DNA of 64,000 nucleotides. Source: Sipunculus nudus. Lineage: Eukaryota; Annelida; Sipuncula; Golfingiida; Sipunculidae. The notes below the pieces were generated by a model. That model saw only the letters and a list, made by a program, of their open reading frames with translations, searched no databases and was not told where the DNA came from. The first letter of the stretch is position 1. The number at the start of each line of letters is the position of its first letter. The stretch lies in NCBI GenBank assembly GCA_026874595.1, contig CM049313.1:40450659-40514658 (forward strand), read 5' to 3'. Of the stretch, positions 49,331-62,146 are shown one piece after another. The position numbers and the translations under genes were made by a program.

Positions 49331-51627
49331 TGTATATGCAGAGATGATGAAACTACTACCATTCAGCGCTTTCAAACCCATCCCCCAACATAAAGTCCTT
49401 GCACCTGTGGAGTAGGGACGTTAGTTAAATGGTAAATGTACAAAAAGGTATAAAGTTTAAAAGAATAAAAAAAGGTATGATAAAAAATTAGGATTTATAA
49501 ACACACCTGTCAACTGCTGACCTGTAAACTACTTGTCAAAGGTTCAACCAGTGATCATGGCAATAGTATAATTCTCATATTTACACATTGCTCACATGCT
49601 TCAGTTTCACCATTAGAAAACACATGGTCAGATAAAAAAGTATGATTTGCAACAAATCTATACTTATCAGTTCAAATAAAATTTCATGACTTTTTAGAAA
49701 TTCCCCGAATTTTCCCTTTCCTTGAAAACAATATTTTCTTTGACATTCCCTGACCGCTTGCAACCCTGTACGCAGCTAGAGCCCCCGCAGCTCCTTTAAC
49801 TCAGAACCACAACTGGGTCTAACGTTTCATCAGCGCTGCACGCGCCAAACGAAATAAAATTGACAGTGTTACCTGTGAAGCCCTAACAGTGGGTTGTATT
49901 ATTAACAATCTTTGCGATACATCAATAGTTAACATAATGGAAAACCCAGTACTTCCCTCAATTAAAACTTGCTCATGAAGTGACTGACAGCCACAACTCA
50001 TATTGTGCACTTAACATTTAAGCTTCCTTTGGCTGTACAATAATTATACGCTCAAATTATACGCTACTGTGCACTGGGAATTACAAAAACGCTTCCTCCT
50101 CGAAACATCGAGCTAATTCTTTTGGCCTACTTTAAGCGTTTAGAAATCTGTGTTTATACTGTGATAACAAAGTCTAAAGTCTAATTATTTAATACATTTA
50201 CAAGAAAAAGACAAATGAGAACAGCTTACGGATCTTCAACCCCCACTTTTGATGGTACTCAGAGATATACGGCGTCTGTCCTGCTTGCGTTCTCTCTTCA
50301 TAGGCGGCTGTAGTTCGAGTGCGATTTAGACACAAGTATTGAGCTACTGGACTCCACTGAAAGCTACTGATTATTCATGAGATGCATGAATTACAAAACT
50401 ATAACAATAAGCAAAGTGCCAGGTAGCCCTAAGAATATTCATTAGCTCCGACACGCTAACTATGCCATTTACACAAGCGTGCCCGCCGCCTTCCCCTCGT
50501 CTCTGAACTGGTGACCTATGAACTTACTGACCCGAGCGCTCGGTCCCGGTGTGCCGACTCACAATGAGCGCTCACTCAATCAAAACAGTAAAAAAACAGC
50601 GAGTGATCGCACCCATTGATCCGTTGAGTTTGTTTACTGTTTAAAAAAAGGGAAAGTTTTGAGGCTGTGCTGTGAAGTGTTACTAGTGAAGAATAAGCTA
50701 TAACTCGTAAATGTTCACATCAGCATATGACCTGCAAACAAAACCGCTAAATATAATTTAATCAAAGCACATTAGAGTAACCATTGAGTGTTCATGCATG
50801 CTCAGTGACTGTAAAATTGCAGAGATATATATGCATGAAATATGCCAAGCCCAAGGAAAAATCCTCCAGTGAAAGCTTGAGTTATTCATATGCCTTTTTG
50901 TCCTTTATCCTCAGCCCCTGCATTTGACTGCACAGGCAATTAAATCCGGTCATTGAAGAAGGCAGTTCGGCAGCTTTCGGAGGGAACCTCCATGCAGATC
51001 TTTGAAAAAAGGCAAAAAAGTTTGCGTAAAATAAACTTTATTTATTCTAATATCGGAGGGCACACTGCGGACACATATAATGAGGTATCGCACAATATCG
51101 TATACGCAACGTGGTTTTAAAAGGAACATTGCGAACAAAGGGTTGACCAATTTCCATCTATAAATATTAGATATACTCATATCAGAAATTAGAAAATATT
51201 AACGGAATGTTGAACATGAGAAAAAGCCTCAGTCGGCGCTCTACGGCCATTGAGGGGCCATCAAAACATGATAGACTGCCAGTATAGATATAATTTCATA
51301 ATGGTTCGAAAATTTTGAAACATTATATGCATATTTAATGCTTCGTTCATTGGCTAAACAAAAAGGGAAGGGGGTGGAAAGTGTCGCTTTAGGGATAAAC
51401 TTTTCACCAACGGGGGCCCTATTATATGATAGGCTAAGTGCAATATAAGTTCAATATAAGTGCAAAGTATGTGACCCGCTACATGACTTCCTCCGGAGTC
51501 CTCCAGTCCCTGCGGTGCGTTTGTATTTAGCTGCCGGTTTCCAAAGTGAAATTCGATCAGTGGTTCTTATTTGCTTTTAATATTGCCTGAAAACCGGTCC
51601 CATTGGGCCGATGGCCATGTTTGATCT
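49331..51627. other. Gene-free stretch with a GC-rich island
   Basis: No exon recognised. The part from about 50230 to 50620 is richer in GC and CpG than its surroundings. It contains a minus-strand segment ending in a donor-like GTAAGC near 50230, which might be a first exon or promoter region of an unseen gene. This is only a possibility. Confidence 0.35.
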
Positions 51628-51822
51628 TCATTGCTTGCCAAGGCAACTACAAGACTCGCCTATGAAACAGCGCTTCTGATTTTTCAAAATGGGAACGGAG
51701 TGGTGCTCACACAGCGTAGCGGGCCGCACATGCAGATCACGTCTCTCAGTCACAAACACAATCCCAAGGACAACACTGATTGTGCTATACAGGTTTAATG
51801 TGCTGGAAAGAGAGAAACACAT
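51628..51822 (-). CDS. Unrecognised short Cys-containing ORF, possible exon
   Basis: A 64-codon minus-strand frame starts next to an acceptor-like TCTCTCTTTCCAG. It shows a hydrophobic stretch (YSTISVVLGIVFV), then a basic segment and four cysteines spaced C-x13-C-x5-C-x-C before TGA. This could be a signal peptide plus a small Cys domain. A CE...CSC pattern faintly recalls TAFA chemokine-like proteins, but the rest does not fit. About 32 bases at the start (ATGTCATGTGTTTCTCTC) recur near 52290 on the same strand, so the region has been partly duplicated. It may be chance. Confidence 0.2.
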   Translation of the reverse strand: MCFSLSSTLNLYSTISVVLGIVFVTERRDLHVRPATLCEHHSVPILKNQKRCFIGESCSCLGKQ

Positions 51823-53395
51823 GACATTAAACTCTCCAGTTAAGTAGTTGCCTGCCAGGTCATATATACAATTAAATCGACAAATGGGCCATAGGAAATA
51901 TACACAAAATATATACAGTCATCAGAATTTACAATTTACTTTCGCTATCACAATGTGCGGCACTTACAATATGTTTACACATTGAGAGCATGATCGGATG
52001 ACCACCTTGGTCACAGATAAATCATGCAAGCTTTCTGCCACATTTAGCAAAATAAGCGTGTAATAATAACTATGATGAAATTACCATTATTATGAAACTA
52101 TAATGACTGACATACTCATTTGGCCATAGAATATTATACCTTTCGGACCACATTTAGCGAAATAGTACGTGTATGTTTTTATGACAATATATTGATTGAC
52201 CTACCCTACTGAATTATCATTGACACACTAATTCAGGATATACACTGAAAATCACGTACCTGGAATGAGAGAAACACATGACATTGAACTCTCCATTTCA
52301 ATAAATGCCAAGTGATGTTAATCGGGAAACTTGGTGGAAAAACCAGGTACACTATTTATATGCAAATGAACAATATTACTAATAACTGAGGAAGTTCATC
52401 CAATGTATCACAAAAACGTATTAGCATTGGATAGTATTACTTATATTAAATTTTACGCTTACTCCTACATCATACATATAATTATACCTTGTTATTGCAG
52501 ACAATTCATAAATTAACGAAAATTAATTATCTGGTCAAAGGTGATAACCAAGCTGCTATGCTCCGAGGTGTTTTACAGCGTTGGCGCGCTGTTAACGAAT
52601 AATACCACAGAGAGTACACTCTTGCTAGTACACAGAATACAAAAAGTAAATAACAACCGAAACTGACGGCAGTATACCCGGTCACACACACACACATATA
52701 TATTAATAAATACCATATACGTATATAACATACTTTAGCCAATGGAAAATATAAATATTTGGTTTCTTCTTAATTTTACGTATTGAATAAAATCTAAAAC
52801 CATGTCCATTTGCAAAGTTAATTACAGGTACACGGGGGTGGTTTATATGAGAATATAGTAGAAAATAATGATGACAATTTTGAGGCACATTTAACAAAAA
52901 ATATAAGATTTTAAGTTTCTCGACTACTATTCTCTTAAATGTCTCATCAAACTTCTGAAGGCGGGGGATCATGTGAGGCCGGCTGTATTATTTCTATTTC
53001 TTCAAAATTTAAATATATAATAGCGTGTCCAAACATCCAGTCGTTTGTAATATATTGGTATCAAACGGTAATCATGCGCAACTACGTAAATAACTTGCAA
53101 AATACCGTCGTTTAAATGTTTTTAAATATGTTCAAGTTACATGAAGGCCTTCATTCTCACCAGCATGACCCGCCAGAGTGAAATACCGGAAAGATTTCCT
53201 CCCTCTGTATATAAACATTTGGATGCTATCTTAATCACACAGCTGTTCTTTTCAAACCTCAACTGAGTAAGAAAGTCATAAACTGTGAATAAATTTTTAA
53301 TTCAATTGCTAGGGAATAAAAAAAGATATCTTTAAAATGAAAATCAATTAAAATTACCGGTAAAGAAATGGATAAATGAGAGATAATACAGCTCA
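51823..53395. other. Gene-free AT-rich stretch
   Basis: Nothing recognised apart from the short duplicated segment near 52260-52300 mentioned for the ORF at 51628. Confidence 0.5.
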
Positions 53396-53430
53396 AGGGG
53401 GGGGGGGGGGTCCCTCTTGATCCGCCACTG
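53396..53430. repeat. hAT-like element end
   Basis: A run of about 13 G is followed by TCCCTCTTGATCCGCCACTG. The reverse complement, CAGTGGCGGATC, is a hAT-type terminal sequence like that at 23214. The partner end was not found, so this is a fragment. Confidence 0.45.
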
Positions 53431-53917
53431 GCATGGGTATACAATATAATGAAGGATATATGCAGTACTTGTAAGACACATTTGTTTCAACAAATGACAT
53501 AAACATGATTTTTTAACGTTAGAATTTAAATGGAATAATCTGTTAGATGGTAAACGTGAACATATGCAATTTCCAGAGAAGTTCATTTCTTGAATTATGA
53601 AAAATTTGATTCTGAAATAGCCCCGTTATCCGTAACTAGAAGGTGCTTGTTTGGACAAGAAAACGACCACTGCCGAAGGGTGGCAACCCTTTTTTACATG
53701 TTAAGACCTCTCGGAAAGCTCTTGCCGCCCAGATATGATTGTTTATTCCCCTGTTACTCTAAAAGGAAGCACCGCTGTGACGCGTTAAAAAATTCTCCAC
53801 ATATACTTTACCAACTGACACATGGGTACACATGTCGATCGTATGTGTTGCGCTTATAGGGATTCAGTCGCCTCCGCATGTAAAGCACAGACTATTATTC
53901 ACCTCCTGAAACCTAAC

Positions 53918-54238
53918 GCCCAGGACCTATTTGATCGAAACTATCGCAAATTTGCGATTGCGAGGGGATTTGCGGAAGGTTTGCGAAGGCTCGAAATTTA
54001 TTTAGCGAAGTGTGCTGAAAACCTCTCGCACGTCTCTCGCAAGTTTGCGATTTATCAGATGTTGCGAACACTCGTAACCCGGGTTTTATTGACTTTTGGG
54101 ATACGCCTGTGTCATACACAGCAGACAGGATATATGTTCAAAAGTGGAAAATGCATTAATTGTTTGATTTTACGTCTCGACGGATCTTCATGTACAGTTT
54201 TTTCCCGTAAAAAGTCCGAATCTGCCTTATATGCCATT

Positions 54239-54301
<63 letters not shown>

Positions 54302-56222
54302 TGTTTATAGGCCCAAGGGTTAAGGTTTCACTGTATATTGAAAGAAGATGAAGGTAACAAAATTGATATGTAATTATTTAGGACTGGATTTCAGGGATCA
54401 AAGCAAGGGGGCTAGGAAAATCCAGAAATCATACGTGCGCGCTAGGCTGCGACTTTAGAACTTATCCCTGACTTAGAACTAAACTGACATATCATGATTA
54501 TTTTCTTAAAGGATATGAGGGAGGGGAGGGAAGAAGGAGGGACGTTGAACCTCTTGCTGCGTTTTCCAACGCCGATCCAACGTATCCCTAATTTGCATAT
54601 TTAATTACATTTATTATGTGAACGCCTGGTATCCGCAAAAGATTCTTAAACTTGTTTATTTACACTTTAATAACTGTCATAATCATCATGCCTCATCGAG
54701 AGAAATTCACTTTTTCATGTGGTATTTACTCTGTATGATATTAAGCAATCCTCTCAACACGATTTATATGTGCAAATGCTTCAATAAATTGTTTGAATGT
54801 GCATCTTGTTATTGTTATAATAATAAAAAAAAAAACATTTTAACATATGCATATATGTTCTGATTGTTGAGATTTCCGTAAAATCTTATATATACTTACA
54901 GTGATAATGAGAAAATAGATGTTCAAAAGCAGGAAAATTTCCAATATATTTATATCATATGATTATTTTAAATATAGTAAATATCTTATTAATTAAAATG
55001 AAGTGTAAGAATTAACATTCATAATTCGCATTAACGTTAACCTGTAAAGATTCATGTCATACAAATTTGATAATTTACTATGTTAAGTACTTTTCTAATT
55101 TTACACAAATATGAACCTATCGGAAGTGTATTTATGGACATGTCTGCCATAGAATATGCCATAGACATGCAACCTTACACAAGTGCCAAAGTTAAACTTG
55201 AAATATATTTTTGTTACCTAACCATTCTTGTCTTTTGATCGTAATGTTTTTTTTAAGTTTTTCTGTGAATTCCTCTATAGAATCAAAATGTCAATGGAAC
55301 ATTTTAATTTTGTACTATTACTGTCAATTATATATTCAAATTCTCCAATAAATCATCCAGGGAACCACCGATAGAACCGATAGCACCGATCAAAACATAA
55401 GAGATTAAATAATCAGCTATTTCATCTCACAGAATTTTGTTAATATATAATATAATAATGTAAATGATATATAATTTATGTATTATATGTATTATTTTAT
55501 AAACCTATACACATTTATTGACGTCGTTGAAATGGAAACTCAGTTCTGAGAATTCAGATTACTAAATTTCCTTTTAAAATTTGAACAATTTATTTCTTAG
55601 CAGTAAATATAAGATATTTTTAAAGAAATACGCATTTTAACTTAATATGTAATCTCTATTTAGATATTCAAAATTGTGACTCCACAAAGGATGCCGATTT
55701 TGTAAAAGAAGGACTATATACGTGATAAAAAGTGTTTAGCCATATTAAATATGTAATATATTATGTTATATATGTTATGAAAATTTAATGAAATAGAAAC
55801 ATATAATGTGCAAAAACATATTTATATATTTATATTATGACTATATATTTTGATTATTTTTAACATTTTTAATAAATAATCATTCTAACATATATATATA
55901 TTATATATGAATATTAATGTTTATATATACACATGGGATTATTTGAAAAAGAGTATACTAATAGTAACCATTTAGGCTCGTGCTGGCATTAAAACATGAA
56001 GCATTTAAATGTCTCGGCTCTATTCCGTGCATGAACAGGGTCAAAAGAGGCTGTGAGGACCGCTGCGAGAGGTTTTTGAAATTCGCAAATTTACGAGAGC
56101 CTGTCCCTTATAGTGAGTTGCGAAAGTTTTGATCACATCCAAAATCAGTCTGCGAGAGGTTTGCGAAAGGTCTCTCCTCGCAAATACCCTTGCGAGACCT
56201 TTGATCACATAGGCCCAGGTCA
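53918..56222. mobile_element. Putative inverted-repeat element with CTCGCA-rich ends
   Basis: The left end (AGGACCTATTTGATCGAAA, from 53920) and the reverse complement of the right end (TGGGCCTATGTGATCAAAG, ending at 56220) are related. Both are followed inward by about 130-180 bp full of CTCGCA or TGCGAG words: three on the left, four on the right. The middle is AT-rich without ORFs and holds a (TA)n microsatellite (54243-54299). It is either one 2.3 kb foldback-like element or two facing copies of a short repeat. No clear target duplication. Confidence 0.5.
54243..54299. repeat. (TA)n microsatellite
   Basis: About 28 uninterrupted TA units. Confidence 0.97.
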
Positions 56223-56729
56223 GTAGTTCAGCTTATTAATAGTGATTACCTATCAGCAGGGTCCCGTAGAAATGGGCAAGTAAGACTTGGGTGAGACACA
56301 CTCGACCCACAGCAACAAAAGAGGAGAGATCTCAAGCAGAAGCAGATCTTCGGGTGTCATCGAAAAGGTTGGGATTTAAGACCCGTTAGTTGTTCTCATT
56401 TGCCAATTTCTTGATAATGTAATTTGTTTAAAGACGATAAAAAAAATGGTTAGCCCTATGTACGTCGAGTAACGTATATGCAAGCGCTAGTGCATGTTAG
56501 TTTTGAACGGCATTTTAAGGAATATAATTGTATAAAAAGAAGGCAGCTTTCCATGCACGGATTATAATGGTGAGGTAAATAAATTTAAGTAAACAGTTGT
56601 AAAATTTTGTCATGTCAATATGCGAGGTATCGCAATTTTTGTTGATAATGCCACGCGTACACTGTGACTTTCGTACAATGCGTATCACGTAAAGTTACCT
56701 GAGGACTAACCTTTCTAGGCAGAAGGCCT

Positions 56730-57143
56730 TCATGGCATTCGTGCCCTGGTATTTGACATGGCCATAGAAGTTATGAGTACTTTTGTGTTTCTTCTTCCTG
56801 ATATCCTTTTACCCAGGACGAGGCCAAATAGCGCAGAGCATAGGGTGGATGTAGTCCAGCTGAATGGGTAGCGGACATCCCGGGCTGAAGGTGTCTGGTG
56901 AGACGAAGACCAGCACTTCAGAACCGCACGGTCGACCCAGGGTTTCTCAACGAAATGGAGAAATGGCGCCAAAGTGTGACGGGCGTGAGAGTAAGATTCG
57001 TCAGGGACGAGAGGTATGGAGGTACTGCTGTTCCGGGGAATGATTAAGCGAGGACTGAGGGCGCACCAGTCCAGCACAGAAGAACTGGTAGTGTGGGTAA
57101 CGACGTCCAGAGTGCAGCGAATCGTGTGGGCGCTCCATGAATC
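56730..57143 (-). pseudogene. Degenerate coding-looking segment, family uncertain
   Basis: GC-richer than its surroundings and open for about 137 codons on the minus strand (LDWCALSPRLIIPRN, then LHFVEKPWVDR). Other frames of the same strand give protein-like pieces further on (YALRYLASSWVKGYQ; NFYGHVKYQGTNAM), as if frameshifts had broken one protein. The PWVD motif, the YALRYLASSWVKG piece and the VKY piece faintly recall a large family of SWIM-zinc-finger/YqaJ-type proteins expanded in molluscs and cnidarians. That link is from memory and weak. A TTTTAG acceptor lies just upstream (57144). Confidence 0.3.
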
Positions 57144-57982
57144 CTAAAATATCTCCATTTTACTGTGTACATAGGGATTTTTTTTTATTTTGGGTAAACG
57201 CATGAAAGATAGGTTTCTTATATGCTGGTCTCCTTCATTAATGTAAGTCCGCTGTGAATGTTTATGTAACCGAGCGCGAGTTTCGTATAGACAGACAACG
57301 ACGCCATAACCACTAATGCCTCGGGGTAGAAAATAAAAACCCCAGTCATTATGTGAGGGTGAGGGGGCCTTAGAAGGGTCACTTATGTTTTCCTTCTATA
57401 TTTCCTCATGCATGCGCCTGTGATGCAGGTTTTGCCAGTGTCAAACGTCAAAACTTGATTATATGTTGAATGTGATAGCAGCGCAGTGATCTTTGGTGCA
57501 GATGGCAGTCAACGAATACTTTACGTTGTTTTAGTTGTTTTATTACAGTAAGCCATGGTGACGATTTCTACAAATTTCTCCAAATTAAATATCTGAACAA
57601 ACAAAAAAAAATGCACAGTCAGGTTTTTGAGAAGCGCCGTTCAAGGAATCTCTTTACCTAAATTCTTACCCCGCTCTTCTTTGCCCATTGACCCTACTCC
57701 TCTCAACCAATCATGGCTATGATTACCCAAAAGGAAACTCTAGCCGAGGATCAATGGATATCTTTCGGATATATTATATGCGGTACAGTATTTTTAGTTT
57801 ATATATATTAAATATTTTGATTATATCCATGAACAAGTTCAGTCAACTTAATCCGAAGAATATATTTTTATATAGTGTGTCTTAGATTTCAAGTAACGTT
57901 TCTCTTAGTATATTCCTAACCTAACCATTAAAAGTAATAAGGATAAAAAGATAGATGTTATGGTTCCTCTTTTCTGAAATTG
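57144..57982. other. Gene-free stretch
   Basis: No exon or repeat recognised. Confidence 0.45.
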
Positions 57983-58630
57983 TCATTGCTCCGTTGTTTT
58001 GACCGCGACAAGCAAAACACATTCTAGAACTTCTATTGCTTGACAAACATGACCATCATCCATACTTTCCGCTTCCACTGCAGTAACCATATCATCCAAT
58101 AAATTCTTCCTCATTTCTTCCGGTACCAGATCCAGTGCAAGGTGATGGCCCTTAATTACGTCTGCAATTAAAACAATTTTCGGTATCCTACGTTTTGTGT
58201 ACCGACCATTTTTCAAACGCTTTCATTTGCAGTTTTCTTAGGTACCATGCAATATGACTGCTTACAAATACTTCAATGGGAACATACTTTATTTCTATTG
58301 GTTGACTTACATTTATGATAGTTCTGGAAACTTGATATACCTCAAATTGTTCCTGATGGGAATACATGCTTTATTAGTTTATTAAGGAAAACAGAACACT
58401 GTTGCAGTAAATGGAATGTATAATGTTCGTTTTTTTTAAATATGAACACTAGAAAATTTACCTCTTGTCATTTGACATTCTTCAGTGGTTATCTCGTAAT
58501 GGATAACGTTAAACCCATGCCTTAGCACCGTTGCCCTAAACTGATTCTTTTGTGTAAGCCAGGGAACTCCTTTCACATTAGACGGCTCTATTACCGCCAA
58601 AGGCTATGGCGCTGATACATTTTCTAATAT
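57983..58630 (-). pseudogene. Partial methyltransferase paralogue (last two exons) with a nonsense codon
   Basis: Two minus-strand exons, 58630-58462 and 58161-57983, match exons 3 and 4 of the methyltransferase at 26544-28737 in length, phase (phase 1 junction) and sequence. Both have LEN.S.P at the start, then KGV.WLT.KN.FR, HGF.V.HYEITT, and in the last exon a LVPEEMR...LL/DD segment and LLVAVK at the end. Donor and acceptor sites (AGAG|GTAAAT, TTGCAG) are intact. In the first exon, however, the conserved Trp of PWPLA is TAG. No exons 1 and 2 were found in the 5 kb upstream. It is a recently decayed or incomplete duplicate on the same strand as the intact gene. Confidence 0.88.
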
Positions 58631-61600
58631 CTGAAATAAAGCATATTTTGTTGTTGTTAACGTGTAATCATTACTTCTGTATAATTTGGATGATTACAAA
58701 TAAAAGATTTAGTATGGAAGTTACATACATATAAATAAATATATATCCTATAAATGTGGAGATATAATAATTCATCTAGAGCTGCATTAATTGTTATTGG
58801 CTGTTTAAATTCAATGCCATGGGAAATGTATAGGGCTTATGAGCTTCGGCTGCTGCCAAGCTGCCAGATGCCAATGCTGGATTAAACAATCTGTGTTACG
58901 GCGTAGGGATTTCCTACATCCGACCATTCATGGGTATAGACGTATCATTGATAAATCTTCAAATATTGATAGAGATTTCAGCTAACAGACTGTCAAGGAG
59001 TTTTATTTTGAAAGCTATGGGATTATAACACCACAAGAGTTAATAGACCATTTTGGTATCTTGCGTCGCGCAACGGATGCTAGTCAAGGGACAAAGGTGA
59101 CCACTACCAAAACACGTTTCTTGACCAAACGTGCATGGTGGAAATGGCCTAACGTCACGTTCCAATCCTTCTTTATATCGTTGTATTTTCAGTGGATGCC
59201 CTCCGATAGTGACTGACGCCCGTGAAAGTGTTCCAAATTACTCCTAAGCAGGTTATAGCTCTTCTGCTTGCCTGTTTAAACGAAATATAACATATACAGG
59301 CACTCGTGCAGTCACTCGCCAAATTAGACTCACAGAGTCACACTGGTAAAATATTAAAGTGAAACGCGATGGTGCCCATGTCTTCTTTAATATCCAAATT
59401 GAACTTATTTATATGTAGAAATGTCTTTGTCAAGACTTTAATATGAAGGTTAATTACCTTTTATTAATCATAAGCAGGGTTAATTTAGCCCAAGGCACTT
59501 GAATTGCTATAATTGTAGATTTCGGCTAAATGTGTTACTTTTCTCGGTCATTTCCTTATAACTATTACTTATATGTCATTTCCTGGCGTTTTTCACACTA
59601 TATGGTCCATCTCTTTATTGTTTCCTGTTATTAATACTGTTTCTGTACCAATACTTTTAGTTATTAACTATTAAACTTACCGTAGCGACACAACTTGTAC
59701 AAATATTCTTTGTGTTAAAGCTGTCATTAAATTTGTAACAATATATCGCTATCAGTTAAGTTTTCTAAAATCATATGTTATAATTTACACATATATATAT
59801 AAACACATTATACAATTTTAAACAAATTTTTCATGTCCGCTGGTATCTTGCACCACACGGCCTCGAGTGCCTGCGTGCAGTGATCATGACTTGAACCACA
59901 CCCGTGTTGTTCACTGTGTTTTTTTTTCACAGAACAGCTTGCTCTTGTTTTCACAAATCATGTGTACCATTGAGACGTTTTGCTGGGTCTGAAGAACGAA
60001 GCGACAGAAGTTGTCAGGGCCGCGTGTAGTATGTTTTGGTAGTCTTGATTATCACCTTTGGCTCAAGGTCGGTCATCGCACATGGGCGCCTTTTATGCCT
60101 AAATGTTAGGCATAAATGTTAAATTACGGCAGCTAATGTGGATTTATACCTTAAGGTAGCATTCCTAGGAAAATAATTATAAATCGATCCGTTTAATTTT
60201 TATCTCATATTATAGCTCATGTATTAATATAAATTTTAAGCCTGTGACGGAACTCTGCTTGATTGTATACATATTATGTTCAGTTTTCAATAAATTGATA
60301 CGATATTTCAACAATTACATTTTCCTTAATGTATTTTTTATTATTTTATATTTGAAGAGTCAAATAGTTTAAGCACTCATTAACAACAAGTCACTCTAAG
60401 GAGCTCATATTAGACTACATAACATTATTCGAAACCCATAAATTTTACTCTATCATATTTAGTCTGAACTAAAACTGATTTTCTTTATTTTCATTCGATC
60501 CAAAAATTACATTTAACCTCAATACACAATTAAACTACACTGTCCATCTGGTTTTCTTTTACGACGGCAAAATAATACTCACCTGTGTATGGATATGATT
60601 AAATCAAAATGAAACATAACCAAACTGATAAACTGTATTGGGACATATCACTAACTAGCATTAGATAAAGCTATAAAAATCCATACGTGATGATTCATAG
60701 AAATGAGGTCACAATGCGCATTGTACGTGACACCTCTGCTACGTCACACATACGTCTCTCCTAGATAACATGGATAAATATATGATGGCCGCTGGAAATG
60801 ACGCCATCGTTTTTGCAGCTCTTTGTTGAGGGGTCAGCTTTGTCTTAGCATCGCAAAGTAAATAAAATTATTTCATACTTATTTAATTTATCATAAATCA
60901 TCATATCACATCCATGATAACAGATGGTTGGTGTATCTCACGAAATAATGTTAAAAAAATCGCAAAAATTCTCCGGCGCCGTCACTTCCGCTTCACGCAG
61001 CTCTGTGAAAACAAAACCATTTTTCATCGCTTCACGCGTGTATACACCTAAATGGCAAATATCATAGTTAATACTGCGTATTGCATATCTACAGAAATGT
61101 TAAATGTTGGAATAGGAATCATTCAATTTTTAAAAAAATCATGGAGTAGACCTGCGGCAGCATCCTGATCTATGGTTGCGACGTCATGTTATATATCATT
61201 TTATATGCAATAAACTACTCATTAGCTCAACATCAGTAGGCCTAGGTTTCTAAGGCGCTCTTTTCATAAAACAAATTTGTGAATACTCTTTTATGATAGG
61301 TTTTTGATAAAAAAAATTTCATATGATCAGGCCACACCATGATATTAAGTATTAAGATTTTCTTCCTAAACAGGGAATAATGCACCATAACAAATGGAAA
61401 TTTTATCTAAATTTAATATTCTTTTTTGCTGAAAGAAATGTATTAGGCTAGTTGGAGCTCAAAACTGGAACATTTCAACTTTGAGAAAACGTATACAGGC
61501 GTGTGTCAAAACCACTGCGGGCGGTTCATGAAAGACAGAAACCAGTTTTTAGGGGGGGGGGAATGTTTTGGGCAGACTGAGATATAGTAGCAAGTACGCG

Positions 61601-61738
61601 TCAGTGAGGTATATACAGACAGGTTACCCGAACTTGTGTTTAATACTGCTACTAGCTTATTGCTGCCGTGCATATAATTCCACGTAACTGACATAAGTAA
61701 TAATTAAGACTAAGAGTAAGACGATTGAAGTGACTCAC
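58631..61738. other. Gene-free stretch
   Basis: AT-rich DNA. Methyltransferase exons 1 and 2 were looked for here on the minus strand and not seen. The part at 60690-61030 holds CRE-like TACGTCAC and a CCGTCACTTCCG sequence and might be a promoter, but no gene could be attached to it. Confidence 0.45.
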
Positions 61739-61912
61739 CCGGGGTCTCGACCAGATATGAGTACACGTCAGACCATTCCACTTGGTTGGTTCATTTACCC
61801 ATGGTTCTGCTGGCAGTTTGTAGGGACAGGTTGTCAGGCCTGAAGACCAGAGCTTCAGCTCGTACCTCGACCAAGCAGAGGGATCTAAGCTATCAAAATG
61901 CTCGAATGGCAT
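61739..61912 (-). CDS. Probable first coding exon of an unidentified protein
   Basis: From ATG (61912) the frame reads MPFEHFDSLDPSAWSRYELK, then GLTTCPYKLPAEPWVNEPTK and a WNGLTCTHIWSRP end. It stops at a consensus donor (CCCCGG|GTGAGT) after exactly 58 codons. The aromatic, proline-spaced composition is protein-like. The W-x-x-x-P-x-x-W layout recalls the N-terminal part of the SWIM/YqaJ-type proteins expanded in bivalves and cnidarians. The segment at 56730-57143 on the same strand shares the PWV(N/D) motif and could be another piece of the same or a related gene. Function is not known. Confidence 0.4.
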
Positions 61913-62146
61913 TACAGCAACACCGGGATCACATATGACGTGAGGTCATGTCAAAGTCCACGTGGTTTTGTTTTCACCGAGTGAGCTCATAGCTTAGGGA
62001 GTTCCAACCGAAAGTGACGTAATGGCGTGCCCAAGAATTAGGTGGATAATGGTGTGGGAACAGAGTATCAACAAGAACGACATATGATTAAGGATAAAAC
62101 AATAAGGCCAACAGGCCTAATGCGAACCTCTGCAAAGGGATATACA

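Noticed and set aside
53590-54301. Two overlapping plus-strand ORFs, the longer 159 codons
   Set aside because: The longer runs through the CTCGCA repeat and ends in the (TA)n microsatellite; no protein-like conservation.
60690-61030. Possible promoter with CRE-like TACGTCAC and an ATGATGGCC start
   Set aside because: The frame closes after about 15 codons and no exon could be attached.
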